DNA of 23,228 bases from the NCBI GenBank assembly GCA_002361155.1, contig DERZ01000064.1, positions 1 to 23,228 on the forward strand, read 5' to 3'. The position numbers and the translations under genes are program-made. The notes beneath the pieces were generated by a model that saw nothing but the letters and a program-made list of their open reading frames with translations, ran no database searches and was not told the origin of the DNA. Below are positions 1 through 7,246 of this stretch, piece after piece; positions within the stretch are counted from its first letter, which is position 1; each line of letters begins with the position of its first letter. This DNA comes from Porphyromonadaceae bacterium UBA3327. GTDB lineage: Bacteria > Bacteroidota > Bacteroidia > Bacteroidales > Muribaculaceae.

Positions 1-1725
1 GTCCTCGAGGAAGATGATCTTGCCGGCGAACTGCGGCATTTTGGAAATTTCGGTGATACGCCTGATCAGACCCTGTCCGGCCCCGTCGGCCGGGTGTGCC
101 TTTCCGGAGAATATGAACTGCACGGGGTACTGCTCGTTATTGACGATCTTGGCCAGACGGTCGAGGTCGGTAAACAGCAGATGGGCGCGCTTGTAGGTGG
201 CGAACCGGCGGGCGAAACCGATTATGAGGGCGTTGGGGTTGATCTTGTCGAGCACCTTCACAACCTCGCTGGGATCACCCTGATTCTTGAGCCATTTTTC
301 CTTGAAGTCGTTTCTGACGAAATCAATGAATTTGTTCTTCATCGTCATACGCATGCTCCAGATATCCTCGTCGGGCACGGCGAAGATATTGTCCCACATC
401 TCGGGATTGCTCTGGTCCTCGAACAAGTTTTTGTCGAGATTCTTGCGGTAGAACGACTTCCATTCGGAAGCAGCCCATGTCGGCATGTGGACGCCGTTGG
501 TGACGTAGCCCACATGAGACTCCTCGGGGGCGTAGCCTTTCCAGATGCCGGCGAACATCTTCTTCGACACCTCGCCGTGCAGCCAGCTAACACCGTTGGC
601 CTCCTGGCAGGTGTTGAGGGCGAAGACGCTCATGGAGAAGCGTTCGTTGGTGTCGGGATTTTCCCTACCCATGTTCATAAGGTCAGCCCATGAGATACCG
701 AGTCTGGCGGGGAACTCGCCAAGATATTTTCCGAAGAGCGACTCCTCGAAATAATCATGTCCCGCGGGGACAGGAGTGTGGACGGTGTATAGTGAGGATG
801 CGCGGACCATCTCGAGAGCCACGTTGAAGGGAAGATGGTCATTGTTGACATAGTCCACAAGACGCTGGAGGTTGAGAAGCGCGGCGTGTCCCTCGTTACA
901 GTGGTATATGTCGGTCTTGATGCCGAGTTTGTTGAGCATGAGAATACCTCCGATGCCGAGAAGATATTCCTGCTTGATACGGTTCTCCCAGTCTCCGCCA
1001 TAGAGCTTATGTGTGATCTCGCGGTCCCACTCGGAATTGCAGTCGAGATCGGTGTCAAGCAGATACAGCTTCATGCGGCCCACATTTACGCGCCATACGT
1101 GGGCGTAGACAATGCGTCCGGGGTAAGGCACTTCGAGCAGCATCGGCTGTCCGTCCTCACCGAGAACAGCCTCGATGGGGAGCTGATCGAAGTTCTGCGA
1201 CTCGTAGTTGGCGATCTGCTGTCCGTCGATAGATAGGGACTGCGAAAAATATCCATATTTATAGAGGAAACCCACGGCTGTCATATTGACACGGCTGTCG
1301 GATGCCTGCTTGATGTAGTCGCCGGCAAGCACACCGAGTCCACCTGAGTAGATTTTCAGACAGTTGCAGAGTCCGTACTCCATTGAGAAGTAAGCCACGG
1401 AGGGAATCTTGTCGTCCATCGGCTGCTTCATATAATCCTGAAAGAGCGCGTAGGTCTCTTTTATGCGTGCCATGAACATTTCGTCGGCGATGATCTCCTG
1501 ACAGCGCTCGTAGCTCATCTGCTGGAGGAGCATCACCGGATTCTCCCCTACGCGGCGCCAGAGGTCACGGTCGAGGTCATGGAAAAGACGTTTTCCCTCC
1601 TGATTCCAAACCCACCACAGGTTCTTGGACATCTCTTCGAGAGGCTTGAGTTCCTTGGGAATCTCGGCGCTGACGGTGATGCAGCGCCAGTTGGGTTCGT
1701 TGGAGTTGCTAACTTGAAGTTTCAT
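1..1725 (-). CDS. glgP: Alpha-glucan phosphorylase, N-terminal 575 residues (3' end outside window)
   Basis: The product should release glucose-1-phosphate from alpha-1,4-glucan (glycogen) using phosphate and PLP in the cytoplasm. The reading frame is open from the ATG at 1725 to the window edge, giving 575 residues of a family usually around 850 long. It matches the bacterial alpha-glucan phosphorylase family: an N-terminal segment rich in Trp ([10 protein letters not shown], about 35-44), AYFSMEYGL (111-119), the glycine-rich [10 protein letters not shown] loop (127-136), and further on [15 protein letters not shown] and [12 protein letters not shown]. The PLP-binding lysine region lies in the missing C-terminal part, so catalysis cannot be checked. 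The gene follows glgA by 64 bp on the same strand, so the two are probably co-transcribed. I see no strong promoter in the gap. The family call is sure; substrate preference (glycogen or maltodextrin) is inferred from the glgA neighbour. Confidence 0.93.
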   Translation of the reverse strand, partial: MKLQVSNSNEPNWRCITVSAEIPKELKPLEEMSKNLWWVWNQEGKRLFHDLDRDLWRRVGENPVMLLQQMSYERCQEIIADEMFMARIKETYALFQDYMKQPMDDKIPSVAYFSMEYGLCNCLKIYSGGLGVLAGDYIKQASDSRVNMTAVGFLYKYGYFSQSLSIDGQQIANYESQNFDQLPIEAVLGEDGQPMLLEVPYPGRIVYAHVWRVNVGRMKLYLLDTDLDCNSEWDREITHKLYGGDWENRIKQEYLLGIGGILMLNKLGIKTDIYHCNEGHAALLNLQRLVDYVNNDHLPFNVALEMVRASSLYTVHTPVPAGHDYFEESLFGKYLGEFPARLGISWADLMNMGRENPDTNERFSMSVFALNTCQEANGVSWLHGEVSKKMFAGIWKGYAPEESHVGYVTNGVHMPTWAASEWKSFYRKNLDKNLFEDQSNPEMWDNIFAVPDEDIWSMRMTMKNKFIDFVRNDFKEKWLKNQGDPSEVVKVLDKINPNALIIGFARRFATYKRAHLLFTDLDRLAKIVNNEQYPVQFIFSGKAHPADGAGQGLIRRITEISKMPQFAGKIIFLED

Positions 1726-1789
1726 AATATTTTAATGTGTAATGATTATTATGTTTGTTTACGCAGGTATACCTGTTTTGCAGCTTCGC

Positions 1790-3487
1790 CTACTTGCGCG
1801 CGTTGCGGTCCATCGCGATCTCGAAGGCCCGGAAATAGTTTTCTATGAAGAATTTCCAGTCAGCTTTTGCGGCTGTAAGGAAGGCCATATTGCGGGCGTG
1901 CATCCGTCCATTGGAATCCTCGGCCTCATAGGCTACGGCATCGGCCACTATGCGGTTGCGCGCATCGATATAATTGGAATCCGTGCGGGCCTCCACCGAG
2001 ACACCGCACCGGTCTATGCCGTTTTCGAAATTGTCGAGCACCCACTGTCCGAACCCGGCCTTGTCGTCGGTGACGGTCGGCACTCCGAAGGCCACGCTCT
2101 CGAGAGGAGTGTAACCCCAAGGCTCATAGTATGACGGGAATAGAGTGAGATCGAAGGCTGGGAGCAGATCATAATATGAGATGTTGACAATGCCGTCACT
2201 GCCGTCGAGATAACTCGGCACATAAATAACCTTGACGCGATCGAGTCTGCCCTCGGCCTGCAACTGCCGGATTCTGACGCAGACTTCGTCGGAGTCCTCG
2301 TTATTGAGGCGATGGGTAAGAAACGCGGGGGATATTTTTCCTGTCTGCGTGGAGTCGCCGTCGCGGAGTGCGGCTTCGAGCTGCGCGGAGGGACACCTGG
2401 TCCATCCGGGCACAAGGATGAAGGCGAGAGTCTTGTGTCCCTGCGGTATGCGCGCGTCCAGAGCCGCCACGCAGTCGAGAAAGAGGTCAAGTCCCTTGTT
2501 GCGGTATTCATGGCGTCCTGAAGTTGCAAGCAGGAAGGTGGAATCGTCATACTCATTGCCGTCGAGAAGCGAAGCCACGCGCAGGAGCGTCTGCCTTCCT
2601 TCGCGGCGCAGACGGTTATAGCGCACGGTCTTGGGGACAAAACCGGGTTCGAATCCGTTCGGTGTCACCACCTGGGGACGGATGCCGAGCAACTGGGCGC
2701 ATTCGCGCGCGGTCACTTCACTGACGGTGGTGAAGCAATCAGCCTCATGGGCCGCGGCTTTCTCAAGAGAATGCTTCGACTCCATATTTAGCTCGCGGGC
2801 CATCTGGTCGCCGTTGTAGTTTGTGAAATAGTCGTAGAGGGGCTTGCCATTTCCGCAGATACTGCGTCCGATGCTGGTGGCGTGGGTGGTGAAGACGGTA
2901 CTTGTCTTAGGCTGGATGAGCTTGAGGTAAAGAAGCCCCATTCCAGTGGTCCATTCATCAAAATGTGCGACGACATGTCCGGGACTCACACGCATATATG
3001 AGGTGAGGGCGCCGATAACAATGGCAGAAGCTACGGCAAACGCGCATGATTCGTCGTAATCGCCGTATGAATGCAGCGAATCCACTCCGAAGTTGACCCA
3101 CATGTCGCCATAGATACCGGGCAGATGACGCACGGTCTCTCCCGGATCCACAAGTATCACCTGCGGCGCTCCGGGGATGTCCCACCGTCCCGTACGCACC
3201 CGGATACCCCACGGGAGATCCAGCTTGACGGCCGCCGACCTGAACATGGTCTTTCTTTCCTTAAAATGCGGAGAGGGGGTTTCTTCTGTCCAGATGTCCG
3301 GTCCTATGAAGACAAGCTTGTCTCCGAATTTCTGACCGAGCACTTTCGCCTTTGTTGAGAGAACAGCATAGATTCCTCCCACTTTATTGCAAACTTCCCA
3401 ACTGGTCTCGAAAAGCATTTCTATCCTGCTTTCAAGTCCGGAGGGAGCCGAAACATCGGTTCCAGACTGTTTTTTTCGGGTTGTCAT
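1790..3487 (-). CDS. glgA: Glycogen synthase, GT3-like
   Basis: A 565-residue glycosyltransferase expected to extend alpha-1,4-glucan from a nucleotide-sugar donor. The motifs look like the eukaryote-type GT3 glycogen synthases more than classical bacterial GT5 GlgA: WEVCNKVGGIYAVLSTKA (30-47) at the N-terminal nucleotide-binding fold, FDEWTTGMG (176-184), TTHATSIGR (200-208), TSGRHEYRNKGLDLFL (322-337) and PSYYEPWGYTPLES (451-464). The last contains the E-x7-E pair (E455, E463) known in this fold. GT3 enzymes usually prefer UDP-glucose, but the donor here is not shown by sequence. The protein is shorter than yeast and animal enzymes of about 700 residues. It is the first gene of a glgA-glgP pair and is preceded by an unusually long, structured non-coding region. 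The ATG at 3487 is the only good start. Family assignment is firm; the symbol follows common usage in Bacteroidota. Confidence 0.92.
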   Translation of the reverse strand: MTTRKKQSGTDVSAPSGLESRIEMLFETSWEVCNKVGGIYAVLSTKAKVLGQKFGDKLVFIGPDIWTEETPSPHFKERKTMFRSAAVKLDLPWGIRVRTGRWDIPGAPQVILVDPGETVRHLPGIYGDMWVNFGVDSLHSYGDYDESCAFAVASAIVIGALTSYMRVSPGHVVAHFDEWTTGMGLLYLKLIQPKTSTVFTTHATSIGRSICGNGKPLYDYFTNYNGDQMARELNMESKHSLEKAAAHEADCFTTVSEVTARECAQLLGIRPQVVTPNGFEPGFVPKTVRYNRLRREGRQTLLRVASLLDGNEYDDSTFLLATSGRHEYRNKGLDLFLDCVAALDARIPQGHKTLAFILVPGWTRCPSAQLEAALRDGDSTQTGKISPAFLTHRLNNEDSDEVCVRIRQLQAEGRLDRVKVIYVPSYLDGSDGIVNISYYDLLPAFDLTLFPSYYEPWGYTPLESVAFGVPTVTDDKAGFGQWVLDNFENGIDRCGVSVEARTDSNYIDARNRIVADAVAYEAEDSNGRMHARNMAFLTAAKADWKFFIENYFRAFEIAMDRNARK

Positions 3488-3594
3488 ATAAATTCAATCT
3501 CGATCTAAAGTGTCTTTTAAAAATCAGTTATACAATCAATGGCTTCTGTCGCTAATGTTCTGTCGGCGTCTCTCAGGTGCCTTTGCCAGGGTTT

Positions 3595-3631
3595 CATAAG
3601 TCGTGATGCCTGCAGCACCCTTATTCGACTT
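3595..3631 (-). promoter_or_regulatory. Possible competing hairpins in the glgA leader
   Basis: Two inverted repeats share bases. ATAAG (3596-3600) can pair with CTTAT (3620-3624), supported by GTG (3603-3605) with CAC (3616-3618). Alternatively AAGTCG (3598-3603) can pair with CGACTT (3626-3631). Both use bases 3598-3600, so they cannot form together. Such an arrangement could act as a switch or be chance in an AT-rich leader. The pairing is seen in the sequence; any function is inference. Confidence 0.3.
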
Positions 3632-3686
3632 GACAAAACCACTCCAAAATCCATCCGAAATAACATTAACCAATTTTTAAAAGCCA

Positions 3687-3752
3687 CTTGGCAGTAAGCT
3701 CCGTTTTCCTTAATAGTGAGTTCTGCTGACCTTAATGATAAGTTCTGTTACG
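3687..3752. repeat. Three tandem 22-bp imperfect repeats upstream of glgA
   Basis: Units at 3687-3708, 3709-3730 and 3731-3752 follow each other with an exact 22-bp period. Units 2 and 3 agree at 16 of 22 positions and share CTTAAT followed by AGTTCTG or GTTCTG. Unit 1 agrees with unit 2 at 14 of 22. Each unit carries a CTT..AAG-type half-palindrome in its first 12 bases. A period of two helical turns would place bound proteins on the same DNA face, so an operator or iteron array is possible. A decayed tandem duplication is the plain alternative. Confidence 0.45.
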
Positions 3753-3857
3753 GAAGATTTCCATCAGGTATTGACAACGCAAAATTAATAAAAAAAAAGT
3801 CGTACCGATAATTTTCAGGCAAAAATATGGAGGTAAGATAAGATTTTTTCACAAATT

Positions 3858-3895
3858 AAGGCAATATATTGCATCGCGATGCAATATATTGCCTT
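3858..3895. terminator. 38-bp perfect palindrome, probable terminator of the DUF3127 gene
   Basis: The left arm AAGGCAATATATTGCATCG is followed immediately by its exact reverse complement, with the centre between 3876 and 3877 and no spacer. It begins 22 bp past the stop codon of the DUF3127 gene. As RNA it would form a long stem with a minimal loop. On the plus strand the right arm runs into TTTTATTT; on the minus strand only short T runs follow, so it is not a textbook intrinsic terminator for the gene it follows. A DNA-level role, such as a binding site for a dimeric protein, is possible. Confidence 0.5.
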
Positions 3896-3917
3896 TTATT
3901 TAAAGAATAATAACTTT

Positions 3918-4310
3918 TCAGAACGGAAGATCGTCGGCTGAATCGCCCGATGCGAACGGATCGGCGGCAGGAGCAGTCTGCATTGGAGCTGCACCGAAAC
4001 TCTGAGCAGGAGCGGCCTGGGAAACCTGGGCCGGAGCACTGTCGACAGGACGCGCTGCATACGCGCTGAGGTCGGTGTACCATCTGCCATTGAACTCGCG
4101 GCTCTCGGCATCCAGCGAGATAACGTAGCGCTTGCCTATCTCGAGGTGGAGATTGTCGATGCGGGCGTTAAAAGCCTGAAACATGACACGACGGGGATAC
4201 TGGCCGTCAGTTTCGAGAATCCATTGCTGTTTTTTCCAGGGGTTGCCGCTCTGTTTTGACACTCCTTCCTGAAGGGGGAGTATCTGAACTAATGTTCCTT
4301 CTAATTCCAT
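3918..4310 (-). CDS. DUF3127 family OB-fold protein with SSB-like acidic tail
   Basis: A 130-residue protein of the DUF3127 family, recognisable by GTLVQILPLQEGVSKQSGNPWKKQQWILET (about 5-34), the basic-aromatic strand QYPRRVMFQAFN and ESREFNGRWYTDLSAYAAR (about 69-87). The family is considered related to single-stranded nucleic-acid-binding OB folds. The N-terminal 90 residues form the predicted fold. A low-complexity Ala/Pro/Gln linker (about 90-117) then leads to an acidic end, SGDSADDLPF. This layout copies that of bacterial SSB, whose DDD(I/L)PF tip recruits DNA-repair partners. The gene has its own good promoter (4393-4423) and is divergent from rsmG. Nucleic-acid binding and partner recruitment are inferred from fold and tail; no experiment is implied. 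Confidence 0.85.
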   Translation of the reverse strand: MELEGTLVQILPLQEGVSKQSGNPWKKQQWILETDGQYPRRVMFQAFNARIDNLHLEIGKRYVISLDAESREFNGRWYTDLSAYAARPVDSAPAQVSQAAPAQSFGAAPMQTAPAADPFASGDSADDLPF

Positions 4311-4392
4311 ATCTTAATAATTTCTTGTGTTTCTATAAATTATCCGGCATCCGGCTGATTCGGCACATTTATCCGGCACCCGGTCCGAACTG

Positions 4393-4423
4393 CAAAGTTA
4401 CGTAATTTTGAGGCAGATTCAAA
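4393..4423 (-). promoter_or_regulatory. Bacteroides-type promoter for the DUF3127 gene
   Basis: Read on the minus strand, TTTG (4420-4423) is followed after 19 bases by TAACTTTG (4393-4400). This is an exact fit to the Bacteroidota -33/-7 consensus TTTG-N19-TAnnTTTG. Transcription would start near 4385 and give a leader of about 75 nt containing two copies of TGCCGGATAA (complements of 4340-4349 and 4369-4378). Confidence 0.75.
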
Positions 4424-4441
4424 ACATTTTTTGTATTTTTG
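4407..4441 (+). promoter_or_regulatory. Likely promoter for rsmG, overlapping the divergent promoter
   Basis: TATTTTTG (4434-4441) is a perfect TAnnTTTG -7 box about 50 bp ahead of rsmG. The nearest TTTG (4407-4410) is 23 bases upstream, longer than the usual 19-21. It sits between the boxes of the minus-strand promoter, so the two promoters physically overlap. Confidence 0.45.
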
Positions 4442-4494
4442 TGTGTTAATTCCGGAAGTGTGTCTATCGGGACCACTTCCCTATCGGAAAATAT

Positions 4495-5118
4495 ATGGCA
4501 GACATTATAAATAAATATTTTTCCCGGCTGTCGGAACGTCAGCGGGAACAGTTCGACACGATGCTCAGGCTGTATCCGGAATGGAATGCCCGGATAAACG
4601 TGATATCCCGCAAAGACATCGACAATCTGGAGGTGAACCATATACTGCATTCACTTGCCATAGCGAAATTCCATCAGTTTTCGCCTGGTACGCGCGTTCT
4701 CGATTTCGGCACCGGAGGCGGACTGCCGGGGCTCCCGCTGGCCGTGATGTTTCCCGACACCACATTTCTGCTTGCAGACCGCACCGGAAAGAAGCTCAAA
4801 GTGGCCGGCGAAATAGCGAAGGAATGCGGTCTGACCAATGTAGAGCTGCGCCACGGCGATGTGGCCGAAATCAAGGAGAAGTTCGATTTTGTGGTAAGTC
4901 GCGCGGTTATGCCCCATCCGGATCTGCTGAAGATATGCGGCAAGAATATATCTGCCGTACAGCGGAACGCCATCCCCAACGGGCTTATAGCCCTAAAGGG
5001 CGGGGAATTAGGAGCCGAACTCGGACATCTTTCCTCGCGTAGCGAGGTGGTGACGATATCAAACTATTTCTCTGAAGGATTTTTCAAGACAAAGAAACTC
5101 GTCTACACCACGGCATAG
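4495..5118 (+). CDS. rsmG: 16S rRNA (guanine527-N7)-methyltransferase
   Basis: A 207-residue SAM-dependent methyltransferase that modifies G527 in the 530 loop of 16S rRNA. Family features are LYPEWNARINVISRKDIDNL (26-45), the SAM-binding glycine motif VLDFGTGGGLPGLPLA (68-83), a LLADRTGKKLKV strand after it (92-103), and VVSRAV (133-138) of the catalytic region. The length fits the family (about 200-215). The gene is 37 bp ahead of an MBL-fold hydrolase on the same strand, probably co-transcribed. In many bacteria rsmG sits next to mnmE or mnmG; here mnmE lies about 17 kb away in the same window. The start at 4495 gives an N-terminus of normal length. Confidence 0.93.
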   Translation: MADIINKYFSRLSERQREQFDTMLRLYPEWNARINVISRKDIDNLEVNHILHSLAIAKFHQFSPGTRVLDFGTGGGLPGLPLAVMFPDTTFLLADRTGKKLKVAGEIAKECGLTNVELRHGDVAEIKEKFDFVVSRAVMPHPDLLKICGKNISAVQRNAIPNGLIALKGGELGAELGHLSSRSEVVTISNYFSEGFFKTKKLVYTTA

Positions 5119-5155
5119 TCCGGAGATTCGTCTACAATCAAAAAAAGAACAGATC

Positions 5156-5803
5156 ATGAAAATAGTAAAATTCGGATTCGCGCTGTTCGGAATCAACACA
5201 TACGTCGTGGTGGACACCTCGACAGGAAAATGCGCGATAATCGACCCGGGCATGATTGATCAGGAGGAGGAAAACGCCATAGCGGACTTCATCAACCGTA
5301 ACGGATATGAAGTGACACATCTGATCAACACACACCTGCACATCGACCACGTGGCGGGCAACAGCTTCACGACAGACCGATTCCATGTGCCCGTTCTGGC
5401 CCATCCCGACGACAAGATCCTCGGGGCATGCATCGACCAGCAGGCCGCGCAGTTCGGTATATGCGGAAAAATCAATAACGTGTCGATAACCACTTACCTG
5501 CACGACGGCGACACAATCAATATAGGCGACGGCCGGCTGGAGGTGCTCCACGTGCCCGGACACTCGCAGGGAAGCATCGCACTGTATGACAGAGATGGCG
5601 GCTATGTGATTACAGGGGACGCTCTGTTCGCAGGTTCGATCGGACGTACAGATCTGCCGGGAGGCGATTATCCCCAGCTGATCAATTCCATAAGAAACAA
5701 ACTTCTGGAGCTGCCGGATTCAACTGTGGTGTATCCGGGCCACGGACCAGCCACCACCATCGGGGCCGAACGCCAGAACAATCCCTTCCTCAGACAAGTC
5801 TGA
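5156..5803 (+). CDS. Metallo-beta-lactamase-fold hydrolase, glyoxalase II-like
   Basis: A 215-residue cytoplasmic MBL-fold protein. It has the metal-binding motif H-x-H-x-D-H at H60, H62, D64 and H65, followed by H136 in VPGHSQGS, D155 in VITGDALF, and H196 in VYPGHGPAT, so both metal sites appear complete. GSIGRTDLPGG (160-170) is typical of the glyoxalase II-like branch that hydrolyses thioesters, but this group is broad and the true substrate cannot be told from sequence. It lacks the C-terminal domain of true glyoxalase II. The gene follows rsmG by 37 bp and is followed by a strong hairpin terminator. Confidence 0.88.
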   Translation: MKIVKFGFALFGINTYVVVDTSTGKCAIIDPGMIDQEEENAIADFINRNGYEVTHLINTHLHIDHVAGNSFTTDRFHVPVLAHPDDKILGACIDQQAAQFGICGKINNVSITTYLHDGDTINIGDGRLEVLHVPGHSQGSIALYDRDGGYVITGDALFAGSIGRTDLPGGDYPQLINSIRNKLLELPDSTVVYPGHGPATTIGAERQNNPFLRQV

Positions 5804-5828
5804 GAACAGACGAAAAAACGTCAACTAA

Positions 5829-5861
5829 AAAAAGCGGAATCCTATCTGGATTCCGCTTTTT
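5829..5861. terminator. Two-way intrinsic terminator between the MBL hydrolase gene and lpd
   Basis: Stem GCGGAATCC (5834-5842) and GGATTCCGC (5848-5856) with loop TATCT, flanked by A7 on the left and T5 on the right. It therefore looks like a rho-independent terminator on both strands. It lies 26 bp after the MBL hydrolase stop and 33 bp after the lpd stop. Confidence 0.9.
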
Positions 5862-5893
5862 ATGTTAAACTATTCATTCAATTCAATTATCCG

Positions 5894-7246
5894 TCAACGG
5901 CAGGCTGAAAGAATCACCTCCGAAAGAGTAGGATGACCGAATATTGTCTGCTCGATGTCACGGCGTGTGCGGCGCGCGGTGATAAAGTCACAGCACTGCT
6001 GGGCAAGCAACGCCGATTCAGGACCCATGATATGGGCTCCGACAAGCAATCCGGTTTCTTTTTCGAAAATCAGCTTGCAGAGACCCTCGGTTTCGCCCAA
6101 GGCGAGACTCTTGCCATTTGCGCGGAAGAAACCCTTGCCGGTCTCGATCTCCATACCACGGGACTTGCACTCCTCTTCCGTGAGTCCCACCATGCCGCAC
6201 TCGGGATTGGTGAACACCGCCGATGGAACAACGTCGAAGCGGATGTCATCATTCACACCGTCGATGGCGTTGAGAGCGCGCACGCCCTGGAACGAAGCCA
6301 CGTGGGCAAGCATCATCCGGGCATTGACATCACCGATGGCGAAAATATGGGGCACGTTGGTACGCATGTTGTCGTCGACCACGATTCCGCGCGGGGAATA
6401 CTCCACACCGGCGGCCTCGAGAGCGAGACCATCCAGATTGGGCTTGCGGCCTACGGCCATGAGAAGATCGGTCGAGACAATGCTCTCCTCTTTCCCCTTG
6501 ACATCATAGGTGGTGACAATCTCGTAATTTTCGTTCTGCTCAATCTTCTTGACAGCGGCTCCGGTCAGGATCTTTACACCGCGCTTCGACATGGCCTGCT
6601 TAAGACGTTTGGCAATGTCGGAATCGAACGGAGGAAGAATCTGCTTCATGAACTCCACTACAGTGACTTCCGATCCGAAGCTTGCGAAAACAGAGGCAAA
6701 CTCCATTCCGATAACACCTCCGCCCACGATCACAAGGCTCTTCGGGATGTACTCGAGTTTCAGAAGTTTCGTCGAGTCGAGCACCCAGTCGGCAGTAGCG
6801 TTCTCTATGGGGAGAGCCTTGGAGGAGCTTCCGGTGGCGATAATGATGTAGTCGGCGTCATATTCCTCGCCCCCTACCGTCACCGTATGGGCATCCTTGA
6901 AGGACGCCATTCCTTCCACCACGGTCACTCCGGCTTTCTTGAGAAGACCGGCCACGCCCTCGCGCAACTGCGACACGACAGCCTCGCGGCGTTCAATGAC
7001 CTTGTTGAAATCGATTTCATAGCTCACCTCCTTGACACCGAACTCAAGGGCATCGCGGCATGTGTCGACCACTGCCGCGTCCTTAACCATGCACTTGGTG
7101 GGGATACATCCCTCGTTGAGACAAGTGCCGCCGAGGCGTCCGCCGTTTACAAGCGTCACCTTGCGCCCGCGGGCGGCGGCGTCCAGAGCGGTCTCGTAAC
7201 CGCCCGGACCCGCGCCGATTATGATTATGTCGCTATGGATGCTCAT
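5894..7246 (-). CDS. lpdA: Dihydrolipoyl dehydrogenase (L-protein of glycine cleavage)
   Basis: A 450-residue FAD-dependent pyridine nucleotide-disulfide oxidoreductase that reoxidises dihydrolipoamide with NAD+. Visible motifs are the FAD Rossmann loop GAGPGGYETA (11-20), the redox disulfide GGTCLNEGCIPTK with C42 and C47, an NAD-binding loop VIVGGGVIGMEFASVF in the middle, the second FAD contact FAIGDVN, and the catalytic H438-E443 pair in GHPTLSE near the C-terminus. It is the last gene of the gcv operon and overlaps gcvPB by 4 bp (ATGA), suggesting translational coupling and service to the H-protein. It could also serve 2-oxo acid dehydrogenases encoded elsewhere. The strong terminator at 5829-5861 ends the operon. 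Confidence 0.96.
   Translation of the reverse strand: MSIHSDIIIIGAGPGGYETALDAAARGRKVTLVNGGRLGGTCLNEGCIPTKCMVKDAAVVDTCRDALEFGVKEVSYEIDFNKVIERREAVVSQLREGVAGLLKKAGVTVVEGMASFKDAHTVTVGGEEYDADYIIIATGSSSKALPIENATADWVLDSTKLLKLEYIPKSLVIVGGGVIGMEFASVFASFGSEVTVVEFMKQILPPFDSDIAKRLKQAMSKRGVKILTGAAVKKIEQNENYEIVTTYDVKGKEESIVSTDLLMAVGRKPNLDGLALEAAGVEYSPRGIVVDDNMRTNVPHIFAIGDVNARMMLAHVASFQGVRALNAIDGVNDDIRFDVVPSAVFTNPECGMVGLTEEECKSRGMEIETGKGFFRANGKSLALGETEGLCKLIFEKETGLLVGAHIMGPESALLAQQCCDFITARRTRRDIEQTIFGHPTLSEVILSACR

Larger units (their letters stand above)
3488..3857. other. Long non-coding interval upstream of glgA
   Basis: About 370 bases with no credible gene on either strand. Together with the palindrome it separates the DUF3127 gene from glgA, both on the minus strand. 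It is more A+T-rich than the flanking genes. Two minus-strand -7-like boxes (TAnnTTTG, at 3780-3787 and 3820-3827) lie far upstream of the glgA start, but neither has a TTTG at the usual distance. If either is used, the glgA leader would be roughly 285-330 nt. Inside are a hairpin region (3595-3631) and three iterated 22-bp repeats (3687-3752), listed separately. I see no riboswitch class I can name. Confidence 0.6.

Noticed and set aside
3687-3752. CRISPR array
   Set aside because: Three units directly abut with no spacers, are degenerate, and no cas gene is near.
3858-3895. End of an insertion sequence or phage attachment site
   Set aside because: No transposase or integrase and no second copy of the palindrome occurs in the window.
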